A stretch of DNA of 64,000 nt from Elizabethkingia bruuniana. GTDB taxonomy: Bacteria; Bacteroidota; Bacteroidia; Flavobacteriales; Weeksellaceae. Position 1 is the stretch's first letter, and every line of letters starts with the position of its first letter. Below are positions 8,653 to 17,764 of this stretch, piece after piece. The position numbers were made by a program, and so were the translations under genes. The notes below the pieces were generated by a model. The model was given only the letters and a program-made list of their open reading frames with translations, was not told the DNA's origin and did not search any database. Location of the stretch: positions 620,001 to 684,000 of the forward strand of contig NZ_CP014337.1 in NCBI RefSeq assembly GCF_002024805.1, in the 5' to 3' direction.

Positions 8653-9698
8653 ACTGGTCCATAAATGGTAAAAACTTTGAGAGTTTTGGAATTAAAGTTT
8701 CTTCTTCAAGGGGATTAGGTGATGATCTAAAGCAAAAAGAACGTCAAAGTTATAATTGGCCAGGTAGAAATGGAAGACAATATAATTTGAATTCGAAACC
8801 CAAGTATGAAGAGCGTATAATAGAATTAGATTGTTTTATAGTTGGGAATGATTGGGATTTAATGGTAAACCAATTTAATTTGTTTACATCTGAATTCTCA
8901 AAAATAGGAACACAACGTCTTATTGTAGAGGTGTTCTCTTTCAGGCAAAGAGTATATGATATTATTCTTTCGGATAAAACTGTATTGAATGAGGTTAAAC
9001 AAGAAGGTCAAAACTTTGGAACATTTACAATAAAACTATTAGAGCCAGAACCAATAAAAAAAGTACTTTATTCTGAGTCCACAAATCTGCAACTTTCATT
9101 CAATACTCCAAGCTCTGTAATAATAAACATCGATGGTAAATCACAACAAGCAAAAGGAGATGTGAGTATTAATACTAATGTACCTGTAAGAGATATTGTA
9201 GGCAATTATTTAGGAAGGAATTTAATACTACAATCTAAAAATGTGCCTGTAGAAATGGGCGGTGGAGCTTCATTACAGTTAGAAGCAGGTGGCTTTCAAT
9301 TGACAAATGCAATAGAGTTTTGCAAGTGGAATACTTCAAATGTTCAACAAGGGTTACTCACTCTGTCGTTTAAGATTAAAAGAATTGAAGGTCAGGGAGA
9401 CGGTCGCAATATTAGGTTTTACAATGGTACAGGCTATGAAGAGATACCAAATACTTCTAACATAACAACAGAAACTATTGTTACACATAGTTTCAGAAAT
9501 TCTGGAAATATTCAAGGTTTATACATGACTTGGTTAACAGGTAGAATCGAAATTTCATGGATGCAGTTGGAAAGTGGTAATATGTCTACAGACTGGACAC
9601 CTGCGCCAGAAGAGCAACATTATATATCAATTGCCGGAAACATAGACGAAATAACCAACCTAAACACAAATGCACAGATATTATGGGAGAAATTGTAA
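8640..9698 (+). CDS. Distal tail protein (Dit-like) with appended binding module
   Basis: A 352-residue protein following the tape measure region. Residues 1-145 look like a Dit/phage tail family N-terminal domain (WSINGKNFESFGIKV, a basic linker, then LDCFIVGN and a strand-rich part ending TIKLLEPEP), which forms a hexameric ring at the tail tip. Residues about 190-325 are a separate beta-rich module with Trp and Asn/Gln-rich strands, reminiscent of carbohydrate-binding modules. A near copy occurs in the next protein (see repeat entries). The start overlaps the previous stop, and the stop overlaps the next start by 16 bases. Confidence 0.7.
   Translation: MGKINWSINGKNFESFGIKVSSSRGLGDDLKQKERQSYNWPGRNGRQYNLNSKPKYEERIIELDCFIVGNDWDLMVNQFNLFTSEFSKIGTQRLIVEVFSFRQRVYDIILSDKTVLNEVKQEGQNFGTFTIKLLEPEPIKKVLYSESTNLQLSFNTPSSVIINIDGKSQQAKGDVSINTNVPVRDIVGNYLGRNLILQSKNVPVEMGGGASLQLEAGGFQLTNAIEFCKWNTSNVQQGLLTLSFKIKRIEGQGDGRNIRFYNGTGYEEIPNTSNITTETIVTHSFRNSGNIQGLYMTWLTGRIEISWMQLESGNMSTDWTPAPEEQHYISIAGNIDEITNLNTNAQILWEKL
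9219..9607 (+). repeat. Duplicated tail module, copy 1
   Basis: A 389-bp segment within the Dit-like gene. It aligns without gaps to 11990-12378 in the tail-tip gene; I count 52 mismatches (about 87 % identity). The encoded ~130 residues begin near NLILQSKNVPVEMGGG and end at STDWTPAPE. Mismatches cluster at 9489-9530, where the two proteins also differ most. Confidence 0.95.
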
Positions 9699-12600
9699 TA
9701 AAGAAAAAAAATACTACAATTGATCTGTTCAATTATAAGCCTTTTAGATCAGTTACTAAGGCTGAGCTTTCCCGTACACTGATGTCAGACGACTATGTTG
9801 ATATTTCGGTTGAATGTGCTAATCCATTAGATTTAAATATTGGTGATAAGGTTACAGCTGAAGGAAGGACTTTTTTTCTTAACATGCTTCCACCTGTTAA
9901 AAAGCTTGCTGAAGATCAGTTTTCGTATGAACTTCGCTTTGAAGGTCCTGCGTTCCTATTGAGAAAGTTGAAAGTATTCAATTTGGATTCCCAAGGAAAT
10001 AAAACAACTAATGAGTTTCCTTTAACCGGAGAGATAAATGAATTTTTATACCTGCTCATCAATAATGCTAACAAGAAAGATAATCAGTGGATTCTAGGAA
10101 GTTTCCCTTCCAATACAGAAACCAAAACCCTTACTTTCAATAATGAGAATTGCCTTGCGGTTCTTCAGAGGATTTGCCAAGAATTCAATGTTGAATTTGA
10201 TATTGTAGAAGCCGGAGGAAAATTCACACTAAACATTAGAGAGAAAATCGGAAAAACCTTACCGTTTACTGTTGAATATGGTATGGGTAACGGTTTGTAT
10301 GATCTATCCCGCGCAAGGGCTAATGATTCAGAAGTTGTTACCGTTCTCTATGCCTATGGAAGTTCTCAGAATATTCCAGTAGATTACCGCGGATATTCTC
10401 CACGACTACGTATGCCTGTTGCTGTTGGTGATTACATTTCCAATCAAGCAGCTATTGACCTATTTGGATATGTAGAAGATGTTTTCACGCCAGATATAAA
10501 GCCAACTTTCAAAGGTAAAGTTTCGGGTGTTAGATCACTTGCAAATGGTGTTCAGGAAATTTCAGTCTCTAATATGGATTTTGATCTTAAAGAAAAAAAA
10601 GCTGATAGATCAACTAAATATCTTATTGCCGGAACTCCTGCCAAAATAAGTGTTACAAAGGGCGATTTGGCAGGCTACGACTTTGAAGTGGTGGATTATA
10701 TCCACTCTACAAAAACATTCAAATTAAAGCAGTTTGCGGACGAACGAGGACAAAAATTTCCAGACAATACAACAGTATTCAAGTTTGCTGCTGGTGATGA
10801 ATTTACGCTTATAGACATTATGATGCCTGATCAATATATTACTAATGCTGAACAGAAGTTATATGACGAAACTGTAAAGGAGTACCAGAAAGTATCTCAA
10901 AACAATGTAAAATATACGCTTAACGTTGATCCGTTATTTCTTCAAGATAAAGGAGAAATCGGAATTGGTGATTTGCTTCCTATAAAAGATGCTGATTTTG
11001 GGATTGATAAAGCTTCGCGGATAATCTCATTGAAGAAAGACCTGTTAACAGACACTTATACTTCTTTTGATGTTGCAGATTCTTATGAAATATCACTTGT
11101 AAAGGAGATTGTCAATAATATTAAAGACCTTCAGAAAGAAATTGCTTCTCAGAAAGTCATTAACCGCCAAAGTTATCTGGATGGATATAGACGTGTAGAA
11201 GACCGTTTTTCAATGTATTTTGATGCAGACGGAAAAATGGACGGAAGTCACATAAAAGCTGATACAATTGACGTTGGTATGCTTTCTTCCGGATCAAAAT
11301 CTCGTTGGTTCCAACTGGAAGAAGTTGTTTTCACTCCTAATTTAGGAAGTGATCCAAATTCATTCCGGGCAACAGCAGGTAGACTTGTGCACTTTGGTAT
11401 TAAAACAAGTTCCGGTGCAGAGCGAGTATGGAATCTTTCAGCATTAACAGTAAGCAATCTGCTTAATCAGGGTTATTATGTATATGCTAAATGTGACATC
11501 AACGGAGATTACGGAACGTTCGTTATAACTCCAGACAGAATTGTTTTTGATTCGCAGCCAAATTATTATCACTTTCTAATCGGAAACCTTTATTCACCGT
11601 CAAATGGTTTCAGAATCTTTGATGCTAACTATGGGGTTTCTCAGGTTAATGGACGACAAATTACAGCTGGGGAAATTGCTTCTGTTAACAGGAGATTAAT
11701 CATTGACTTAGACAAAGGCGAAATTATCGGTAAAGTAACTTTTACGAACGATAGCCCGGCACTTGGACAGGTACAGGTTAATATAGATCAATCAAAAGCA
11801 GAAAGTATTGTAGCATCGAAAGCTTATTCAGATGCACAAGATAATCTGGCTAAAATTGCTGCTGCTGCTTATGCTGATGGTATAGTAGACGCAGAAGAAG
11901 CCAGAGCAATAGCAGATGCAACAGCAAAAATGGAGTCAGCTAAACAGCATGCACAGATATTAGTTAACAATATAGAAATTGGTGGTCGTAATTTAATACT
12001 ACAATCTAAAAATGTGCCTGTAGAAATGGGCGGTGGGGCATCATTACAATTGGAAGCTGGGGGATTTCAATTGACCAATGCAACTGAATATTGCAAGTGG
12101 AATACTTCCAATGTTCAACAAGGGTTACTCATTCTATCCTTTAAAATTAAAAGACTTGAAGGACAAGGCGATGGTCGAAATATTAGGTTTTACAATGGTA
12201 CAGGTTACGAGGAAATACCAAATACTTCTAACATAACAACAGAAACTATTGTTACACATCAATTTACTAACAGTGGCAATTTTGAAAAATTATACATGAC
12301 CTTTTTAACAGGCAGAATTGAAATATCATGGCTACAGTTGGAAAGTGGTAACAAGTCTACAGACTGGACACCTGCGCCGGAGGATGTTGATAATAAAATC
12401 AAGCAAAATGAACAGCAGACAGCTTTGGCAAAAGCACAGGCAGACAATGCGCTTGCTACTTCTAATATAACAAGTCAAAAAGTATCATTCTTAAGTACTA
12501 CTATTAACAATAATGTTATTGCAACTGGAACGCTAGAAGTTGGTGATGTAGTTGGGGCAAATGCAGGAATTTCAGGGGTTACAGATAGAGGTAGACAATC

Positions 12601-13276
12601 TGTGCGACTATATGCAGGCTCAGCGTATGCAGGAAAAAATACGGCTCCTTGGTATATTGACGATTATGGAGTGGAATACCAATTTCTTAACGGTGTAATG
12701 ATAAGGAGACGTGGAGTTATAAATGGCAACTACATAGATGAGCTGTACAATACATCTGGTATTCTGGCAAAGCGTACGGGAATTATAAATGGAAGGATAA
12801 CAGAAGAATGGTATAATAACGGGTTACTCGTATATCAAATTGGACAGAATGGGATTTATTTTGTTTCAGAAATTTCTGAAAGCTTCATGCTATATAGGCT
12901 TGTTGACCTTTCTTCCAACTCTGCAACAAGTGATTTTACATATTTCCATGATCGAATTCGTAACAATATGTGGCAATACACTAACAACCCTACTAGGTTT
13001 GAGTTGATTGGTAATAAAGATTCATATCTGTATGATGCAGGTCGAAATATATACTCTGAAGGCAACAAACAATACAATGGATATAAGAATTCTAAAAATA
13101 TGTTTGATAATATACCTGATGGATGGTATTGTATTGAACAGTTAGGCAATATGGACACAGACGGTATTGATCCTACCAAAAAAATAGTAAATATAATGAG
13201 AGTATCGGAAGGGAAACCCGCACAGGCTGGCTACACTGCTGTAGATACCACAGGTTTTATTTTCCAACAAAAATAA
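9683..13276 (+). CDS. Phage tail-tip / receptor-binding protein (Tal-like)
   Basis: A 1197-residue protein. Residues 1-400 resemble the hub domain of tail-associated (Tal/gpJ-like) proteins, with VTKAELSRTLMSDDYVDISV near the start and long beta segments. The middle (about 480-770) is fibre-like and includes an Ala-rich helical linker (IVDAEEARAIADATAKMESA). Residues about 770-900 are the second copy of the module also found in the Dit-like protein. The C-terminal 300 residues contain short repeats of the form 'RxGxINGxxxxExYNxxG' (at least two), then a final host-facing domain. It probably carries the receptor-binding surface. No protease or lysozyme motif was recognised. Confidence 0.7.
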   Translation: MGEIVIKKKNTTIDLFNYKPFRSVTKAELSRTLMSDDYVDISVECANPLDLNIGDKVTAEGRTFFLNMLPPVKKLAEDQFSYELRFEGPAFLLRKLKVFNLDSQGNKTTNEFPLTGEINEFLYLLINNANKKDNQWILGSFPSNTETKTLTFNNENCLAVLQRICQEFNVEFDIVEAGGKFTLNIREKIGKTLPFTVEYGMGNGLYDLSRARANDSEVVTVLYAYGSSQNIPVDYRGYSPRLRMPVAVGDYISNQAAIDLFGYVEDVFTPDIKPTFKGKVSGVRSLANGVQEISVSNMDFDLKEKKADRSTKYLIAGTPAKISVTKGDLAGYDFEVVDYIHSTKTFKLKQFADERGQKFPDNTTVFKFAAGDEFTLIDIMMPDQYITNAEQKLYDETVKEYQKVSQNNVKYTLNVDPLFLQDKGEIGIGDLLPIKDADFGIDKASRIISLKKDLLTDTYTSFDVADSYEISLVKEIVNNIKDLQKEIASQKVINRQSYLDGYRRVEDRFSMYFDADGKMDGSHIKADTIDVGMLSSGSKSRWFQLEEVVFTPNLGSDPNSFRATAGRLVHFGIKTSSGAERVWNLSALTVSNLLNQGYYVYAKCDINGDYGTFVITPDRIVFDSQPNYYHFLIGNLYSPSNGFRIFDANYGVSQVNGRQITAGEIASVNRRLIIDLDKGEIIGKVTFTNDSPALGQVQVNIDQSKAESIVASKAYSDAQDNLAKIAAAAYADGIVDAEEARAIADATAKMESAKQHAQILVNNIEIGGRNLILQSKNVPVEMGGGASLQLEAGGFQLTNATEYCKWNTSNVQQGLLILSFKIKRLEGQGDGRNIRFYNGTGYEEIPNTSNITTETIVTHQFTNSGNFEKLYMTFLTGRIEISWLQLESGNKSTDWTPAPEDVDNKIKQNEQQTALAKAQADNALATSNITSQKVSFLSTTINNNVIATGTLEVGDVVGANAGISGVTDRGRQSVRLYAGSAYAGKNTAPWYIDDYGVEYQFLNGVMIRRRGVINGNYIDELYNTSGILAKRTGIINGRITEEWYNNGLLVYQIGQNGIYFVSEISESFMLYRLVDLSSNSATSDFTYFHDRIRNNMWQYTNNPTRFELIGNKDSYLYDAGRNIYSEGNKQYNGYKNSKNMFDNIPDGWYCIEQLGNMDTDGIDPTKKIVNIMRVSEGKPAQAGYTAVDTTGFIFQQK
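11990..12378 (+). repeat. Duplicated tail module, copy 2
   Basis: The counterpart of 9219-9607, offset by exactly 2771 bases and collinear without gaps. It lies within the tail-tip gene, preceded by the codons for GGR and followed by VDNKIKQNEQQ, a new coiled-coil linker. Mismatches occur at A, C, G and T positions alike. Confidence 0.95.
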
Positions 13277-13294
13277 CAAACAAAACTAAATACA

Positions 13295-13639
13295 ATGGGA
13301 ACAACCACAAACACAGAAAACACTGCAAGAACAATTATTTCAGACAATCGTCAAATCCAGTCAAAAGCTATTATTTCCGGTAATACCGTGACATTTAATT
13401 ACAGTTATAATGTAAGTCCTCAAAAAGCTCCATACTTAATTGGATTCACAGTGCAGCGGGGTAAAGCAGGAGATCAGGAATTTAATGGTAATAATGCTAT
13501 CACAGGTAGCTATTATCCAGAGAACGACACTTTCGATAGCAAGACGGTAGGAACAAAGCCTGGAGACGAAGCATTAAAAGAAAGCATCCTTGCTGAATGC
13601 AAAGCTATCGTTGCGGAGCTTACCACTCCTGCTCAGTAA
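13295..13639 (+). CDS. Hypothetical phage protein
   Basis: A 114-residue soluble protein rich in Thr, Asn and Ser at its N-terminus, with probable beta strands (NTVTFNYSYNVSP, YLIGFTVQRG) and a C-terminal helix (DEALKESILAECKAIVAEL). It lies 18 bases after the tail-tip gene and 30 before a membrane-protein gene. It could be a minor tail or fibre-associated protein or the first gene of the lysis block. I do not recognise the family. Confidence 0.5.
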   Translation: MGTTTNTENTARTIISDNRQIQSKAIISGNTVTFNYSYNVSPQKAPYLIGFTVQRGKAGDQEFNGNNAITGSYYPENDTFDSKTVGTKPGDEALKESILAECKAIVAELTTPAQ

Positions 13640-13669
13640 AAATCAAATCACAAAAAACTAAAGAACCAA

Positions 13670-14008
13670 ATGCAAACAAAAATTACCGCAATTGAAAAAC
13701 TAATTGGCAACTTTCAGAGAAGACCTATTCCAACAATGGCAACTTTGATGGTTGTTGTGGTTATCGTTTGCTATTATGTGATCAAAGGGACTTATGAGGA
13801 TAGAATAGAGGAAATTACCACTGAAAAAAAAGACTGTATTGACGAGAATAAATATCTCGTCTACAGTCTCCTTGAAAAGAATAATATCATTGAGAAGAAA
13901 AATCAGGCTCTGAGAAAACAAAAAGACTCAGCTAAAATAAATGATAGCCTTGATAACGATTACATAAAAAAAGCACAACCGCTTATCAACAACATCTTAA
14001 AACATTAA
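13670..14008 (+). CDS. Small membrane-anchored phage protein (possible i-spanin or holin-like)
   Basis: A 112-residue protein with one membrane helix at residues about 25-41 (MATLMVVVVIVCYYVI), then a highly charged coiled-coil region of 70 residues with many Lys/Glu and no Pro until the end. N-terminal anchor plus periplasmic coiled coil is the architecture of inner-membrane spanins (Rz). The gene lies 850 bp before the lysin, so a lysis role is plausible. No sequence match to a known spanin family can be claimed. Confidence 0.5.
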   Translation: MQTKITAIEKLIGNFQRRPIPTMATLMVVVVIVCYYVIKGTYEDRIEEITTEKKDCIDENKYLVYSLLEKNNIIEKKNQALRKQKDSAKINDSLDNDYIKKAQPLINNILKH

Positions 14009-14014
14009 GTAACC

Positions 14015-14845
14015 ATGAGAACTAGAAACACAATTATCGGAATATTAGCACTTGCATGTATTGTATTAATTGCTAATACCTTTTATGGGTGGTTCAATCC
14101 CACAAGTAAGGAAAAAGAGTATGCAGAACTATTAAAGTACAAAGATAAGCCGTTATCAGAAACTATACCTAAAAAGAAGTATACCGACCAAGATGGAATA
14201 AATCATATTCAGATGACAGAAAAATCATCATTGAATTACGAAAATACTGTAACCCAATCCACTAAGCAGCAAATTCAGGAAAAAACTTTGAAAGCATTAA
14301 ATGCAAAATCTGAGGATTTGCAAGAATTTACCAAAGTCAAAGCTGTTATATCCGGGACTCTTCCTTCTGCAGATGTGAAAATTGACAATAAGATTGTAAC
14401 TATTACATATCAGAATAAATATTTAAAGATAGTATCAAGGCAGAACCAAGACGGAAAGTCTGAGGCGGATTATCAGTATAATGCGGAGTTTAATTATGCT
14501 AAGGTAGAGAAGAAGAATAAAATATTCCTTTGGCAAAAACCTGAAACAGTTTTAGATTTTAGCAGCCCAGATCCGAATTTTAGACCAACAGATATTGAGC
14601 ATTTCAAAAAGTTCGTAGAACCGCAACGGGATCGACTTCAATTGGTGCTGGAAAACCAGATTCAGTTTGGTATTAAAAATCCTGATCAAAATAGTTTTTC
14701 TTCCGGTGTACTGCTTAGACTTAACCCTGATGGATTCGTCAGCCCGAATGTAGGCACTGGCCTTATATGGCAGTTTAACAATGGTCAAATGATGAAATAC
14801 TTCAAGGTAGGAGCTGATATAAACTTAATGAGAATAAAGAAATAA
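14015..14845 (+). CDS. Membrane-anchored phage protein of unknown function
   Basis: A 276-residue protein. Residues 5-27 form an N-terminal hydrophobic anchor (IIGILALACIVLIANTFYGW); the rest is predicted outside the cytoplasm. After a Lys/Gln-rich helical stretch (residues 40-110) comes a beta-rich part, and the end (GLIWQFNNGQMMKYFKVGADINLMRIK) reads like paired beta strands. It starts 6 bases after the previous small membrane protein and ends 9 bases before the endolysin, so it belongs to the lysis or host-interface block. Function unknown. Confidence 0.5.
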   Translation: MRTRNTIIGILALACIVLIANTFYGWFNPTSKEKEYAELLKYKDKPLSETIPKKKYTDQDGINHIQMTEKSSLNYENTVTQSTKQQIQEKTLKALNAKSEDLQEFTKVKAVISGTLPSADVKIDNKIVTITYQNKYLKIVSRQNQDGKSEADYQYNAEFNYAKVEKKNKIFLWQKPETVLDFSSPDPNFRPTDIEHFKKFVEPQRDRLQLVLENQIQFGIKNPDQNSFSSGVLLRLNPDGFVSPNVGTGLIWQFNNGQMMKYFKVGADINLMRIKK

Positions 14846-14854
14846 TAACTAACC

Positions 14855-15481
14855 ATGACGAATGAATTAATCTTAAGAAAATTAAAAGCTGTAGGAGCTA
14901 ATATAGCTATGGTTCCTGAAAATGTAGGTGAAGTTCTTGCCAAATATGGAAGAATTACAACTGATGAAAACATATACATTTTTTTTGCTAATGTCTTAAA
15001 TGAAACAGGAGGATTTAAGCTATTTGTAGAAAATATGAATTATACAACAACTGCACAATTAATAAAGGTGTTTCCCCGTGCTTTTGTTAGAAAGAACTAT
15101 AATCCGGCAGAATACCTGAGGAGTCCTGCTAAACTGGGTAATCTAGTATATGACAGCCGTATTTTTCCAAATCTTGGACTGGGTAATGATAGAGATGGTG
15201 ATGGTTATAAGTTCCGGGGCCGTGGATTTATTCAGATTACAGGTAAATTTGCATATTCTGCTATTTCTAAAAGAATAGGAGTTGATTTTGTCAGTAATCC
15301 GGATCTATTAGCTACAAAAGAATATGCTCTGTTGACAGCTCTTGATTATTGGAATAAAACTAAAATGGGTGATGCCGGTAGTTTAATTACAGCTCGTAGA
15401 ATAATGGCCGGTATAAAATCTGGCGTTCCTGAGGGATATTCTACCGTTCTAAACTATTACAACAAGCTGAAAGCAGCATAG
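14855..15481 (+). CDS. Endolysin, glycoside hydrolase family 19 type
   Basis: A 208-residue protein with the GH19 (chitinase/lysozyme) signature. FFANVLNETGGF contains the probable acid catalyst Glu50, and VENMNYTT carries the second acidic residue Glu59; GDGYKFRGRGFIQITG is the conserved substrate-cleft motif. Such phage enzymes cut the peptidoglycan glycan strand. No signal peptide is visible, so release needs a holin-like protein, for which the two membrane proteins just upstream are candidates. It closes the lysis block and is followed by a terminator. Confidence 0.88.
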   Translation: MTNELILRKLKAVGANIAMVPENVGEVLAKYGRITTDENIYIFFANVLNETGGFKLFVENMNYTTTAQLIKVFPRAFVRKNYNPAEYLRSPAKLGNLVYDSRIFPNLGLGNDRDGDGYKFRGRGFIQITGKFAYSAISKRIGVDFVSNPDLLATKEYALLTALDYWNKTKMGDAGSLITARRIMAGIKSGVPEGYSTVLNYYNKLKAA

Positions 15482-15510
15482 TATTAACTTAAAAAATTGA
15501 GATGTTTTTA

Positions 15511-15538
15511 TCCCAGCACGAATTGTTGGGATTTTTAT
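15511..15538 (+). terminator. Terminator after endolysin
   Basis: TCCCAGCA pairs with TGTTGGGA (one G-U) across a 5-base loop, followed by TTTTTATT. It marks the end of the late structural/lysis operon. Confidence 0.8.
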
Positions 15539-15557
15539 TAAAAATATTCTAGATTTG
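15523..15557 (+). promoter_or_regulatory. Candidate promoter for the 200-aa membrane protein
   Basis: TAGATTTG at 15550-15557 fits the Bacteroidota -7 box TAnnTTTG; a TTG at 15526-15528 lies 21 bases upstream as the -33 element. The next ATG is 10 bases downstream. The -33 element lies inside the lysin terminator, implying that this gene is transcribed separately from the late operon. Confidence 0.5.
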
Positions 15558-15567
15558 AGGAAAAAAT

Positions 15568-16170
15568 ATGCAACAAATCTACACAATTCTATGTACTAAT
15601 ATTGTTCAGAACGAACAAGTATCAAGTAATTATCCTCTTTTTATTAGTATAGCAGCTCTCGTTTGTACCTTGGTATATAATATTATTACTACAAGAATAT
15701 CTAATAATTCATTAAAAGAATTAAAAAATTCTAATAAGCGAAATGTAAGGCCTTTCTTGACTATAGAGAATTCGTCGGTCACTAACGAAAAAAACAAGGT
15801 TGTTCCAGAACTAAATGCTTTTATAATAAGAACTAAGAATGCCCCCGCAAAAATTATTAATTTTAATTTTGAATTCAACTTCACTGATAAAACAAATGGA
15901 TCAAAGGAAGTTGCCGCAGTTATACCATTACCTTCTCAATTAATTTATTTTCCTGATGATAAAGTTATTAATAAGATAGAATATAATAATGATCATTTTA
16001 TAAGTATTACAGATAAATCTAAAACCGACAAAACCGATTTAGTATATGATGTAGTAATAGAATATAGTCCAATTGATTCAGATGATATATATACAACTAT
16101 TATTAATCAAAAATTAGAGTCCCATGGAGATGATATTTTTTGGAAAATGATTTCAATATCTGCAACTTAA
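15568..16170 (+). CDS. Membrane protein of unknown function, prophage cargo
   Basis: A 200-residue protein with one membrane helix at about residues 22-44 (NYPLFISIAALVCTLVYNII) and a C-terminal domain of about 150 residues that is probably beta-sandwich-like (RPFLTIENSSV, IINFNFEFNFTD, DLVYDVVIEYSP). It is separated from the lysin by a terminator, has its own promoter-like box and is followed by another terminator. That is the layout of an independently expressed 'moron' gene active in the lysogen. I do not recognise the family; superinfection exclusion is one possibility but there is no direct evidence. Confidence 0.55.
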   Translation: MQQIYTILCTNIVQNEQVSSNYPLFISIAALVCTLVYNIITTRISNNSLKELKNSNKRNVRPFLTIENSSVTNEKNKVVPELNAFIIRTKNAPAKIINFNFEFNFTDKTNGSKEVAAVIPLPSQLIYFPDDKVINKIEYNNDHFISITDKSKTDKTDLVYDVVIEYSPIDSDDIYTTIINQKLESHGDDIFWKMISISAT

Positions 16171-16196
16171 CTTATTATTTTCAAGTGATAGCATTT

Positions 16197-16217
16197 GCCT
16201 CCCAATGGAGGCTTTTT
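16197..16217 (+). terminator. Terminator after membrane cargo gene
   Basis: GCCTCC pairs with GGAGGC across the CAAT loop, followed by TTTTTCTTT. It isolates the single-gene unit at 15568-16170. Confidence 0.8.
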
Positions 16218-16353
16218 CTTTGCCTTAAATCAAAATAATTAAACTTTTTACACTTCATTATGGTTCCCCGTAATAGAAAATAAAATATGTTAAATAAATA
16301 TGTGAAAAATTATTTTTAAGTTTAACGAACCGAAAAAACAAAATTTAACAAAT

Positions 16354-17739
16354 ATGAAAAAACATTTATTTTATCCTGCATTATGGGGACTTCTAATTTT
16401 ATCTCTATTATCTTCCTGTCGTTCAGAAGATGGAGCAATAACTCAAAAACAAATAGAAGACAAACGTTTTGCTGTTTTTGTTCCGAAGGATTGGAAGCCT
16501 GTCAATTATGCTGATGGATTTGCTTTGGTAATGAAGAAATATGATGAGAAAAAGAACACTAATTTATCTGGGATCAATAACAATCTTGTAATAAATAATC
16601 TTACTGCCAGTGCTGGTAAAAGACAAATTGTTCTTACATCAGGCAAAAAGGATATTTATGTAGAGTTTAATATTCGTTCTGAAACAATAGAAGAAAAGAA
16701 TGGTGATAAATGGGTTGTCTATCCAAGAGTCCAAGGGACAAAAGTTAAAGAGCTTGTGGTAATGCTTCTTACAGACAAAGAAACCTTAGTAAAATTCTTT
16801 ACATATAACAATCAAACCTCTATTTACAAAGAGTATGGGACATCTTTTCAAGAAGCTTTAGATAAATACCTGAGTCAATCGAACAAACTGAATCTTAATG
16901 CTAGTATAAAACCAATAGCTGGAGGTGAAACACTCATTAAGGAAGTTGTAATAACAGTAAGTAGAGGCAATAACATTAGACCTGGCATGCCAGGAGAAGG
17001 AGAGCCAGGTATGGGAGGTGATGGAGCAGTTGATTGTACTGGAATTGAACAATGTATTCGTTTAAATCCTGGAGGAGGCGGTGAAAGCACGCCACCCATA
17101 GACGAGGCTGATAAAATAGACATTACAGATTTACAGAAATATCCTTGTGCTTTTGCGATAGCTCAAGACTTACCATATTTGGACAATAATATTGCTAAAT
17201 TATTAGTGGAAACCTTTGGTGTTAGTAATAAAATTAATGTTACTTTTAAAACAGGTGATTTAGGACAACATGATGGCAGAACAAATATGATAGGAGATAA
17301 AAATTATTTTAATGCAACGATTACTCTTGATAGCGGAATGTTATCTACAGCAACAAAAGAATTTATCTTAGCAACAATGTATCATGAAGTACTTCATGCT
17401 TATTTATTATATGAATGGACAAATCTAGGATCTAGTAGCTTCTATTCAAAATATCCAGCTATGGAAAGCTATGATATTACATTCAAAGACGGAAGTGTTT
17501 CAAAGAAATTTAAATTTATTGGAACTGATCAAAATCATAACCGTATGGGACCATTTATCAGTGGATTAAAGAATGCCATTCTTCAATACAATCCAAAATA
17601 TCCATCTGACAGAGCTGAGGCTTTAGCTATGGGAGGTATATTAGATGATAGCTCTATGCCAAAAGGATATGATAAAATTAACCAACATGAAAAAGATGGT
17701 TCCACAGCTGCATTGGGACAAAGATGCAATAACAATTAA
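16354..17739 (+). CDS. Lipoprotein with HExxH zinc-peptidase-like motif, prophage cargo
   Basis: A 461-residue protein. The N-terminus is a lipoprotein signal with lipobox Leu-Ser-Ser-Cys (Cys22), so it should be lipidated and exported. Residues 23-205 form an unknown domain; residues about 208-250 are a Gly/Pro-rich linker (PGMPGEGEPGMGG). The C-terminal domain holds MYHEVLHAYLLYEW at residues 342-355, with HExxH residues His344, Glu345 and His348; His395 (DQNHNRMG) is one possible further ligand. This resembles a gluzincin-type zinc site, but the third ligand is unproven. It lies in the accessory part of the prophage, upstream of a secreted protein with which it may share a transcript (25 bases between genes). 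Confidence 0.7.
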   Translation: MKKHLFYPALWGLLILSLLSSCRSEDGAITQKQIEDKRFAVFVPKDWKPVNYADGFALVMKKYDEKKNTNLSGINNNLVINNLTASAGKRQIVLTSGKKDIYVEFNIRSETIEEKNGDKWVVYPRVQGTKVKELVVMLLTDKETLVKFFTYNNQTSIYKEYGTSFQEALDKYLSQSNKLNLNASIKPIAGGETLIKEVVITVSRGNNIRPGMPGEGEPGMGGDGAVDCTGIEQCIRLNPGGGGESTPPIDEADKIDITDLQKYPCAFAIAQDLPYLDNNIAKLLVETFGVSNKINVTFKTGDLGQHDGRTNMIGDKNYFNATITLDSGMLSTATKEFILATMYHEVLHAYLLYEWTNLGSSSFYSKYPAMESYDITFKDGSVSKKFKFIGTDQNHNRMGPFISGLKNAILQYNPKYPSDRAEALAMGGILDDSSMPKGYDKINQHEKDGSTAALGQRCNNN

Positions 17740-17764
17740 AATATTATTTAAGATGAGAATAAAT

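Noticed and set aside
9219-12378. Duplicate tail module as template/variable repeat of a diversity-generating retroelement
   Set aside because: Mismatches are not biased to adenine positions, the copies are both inside coding domains, and no reverse transcriptase gene is visible in the window.
17645-17764. Longer start of the secreted cargo protein
   Set aside because: Lies within the preceding gene and would bury the signal peptide that begins at 17765.
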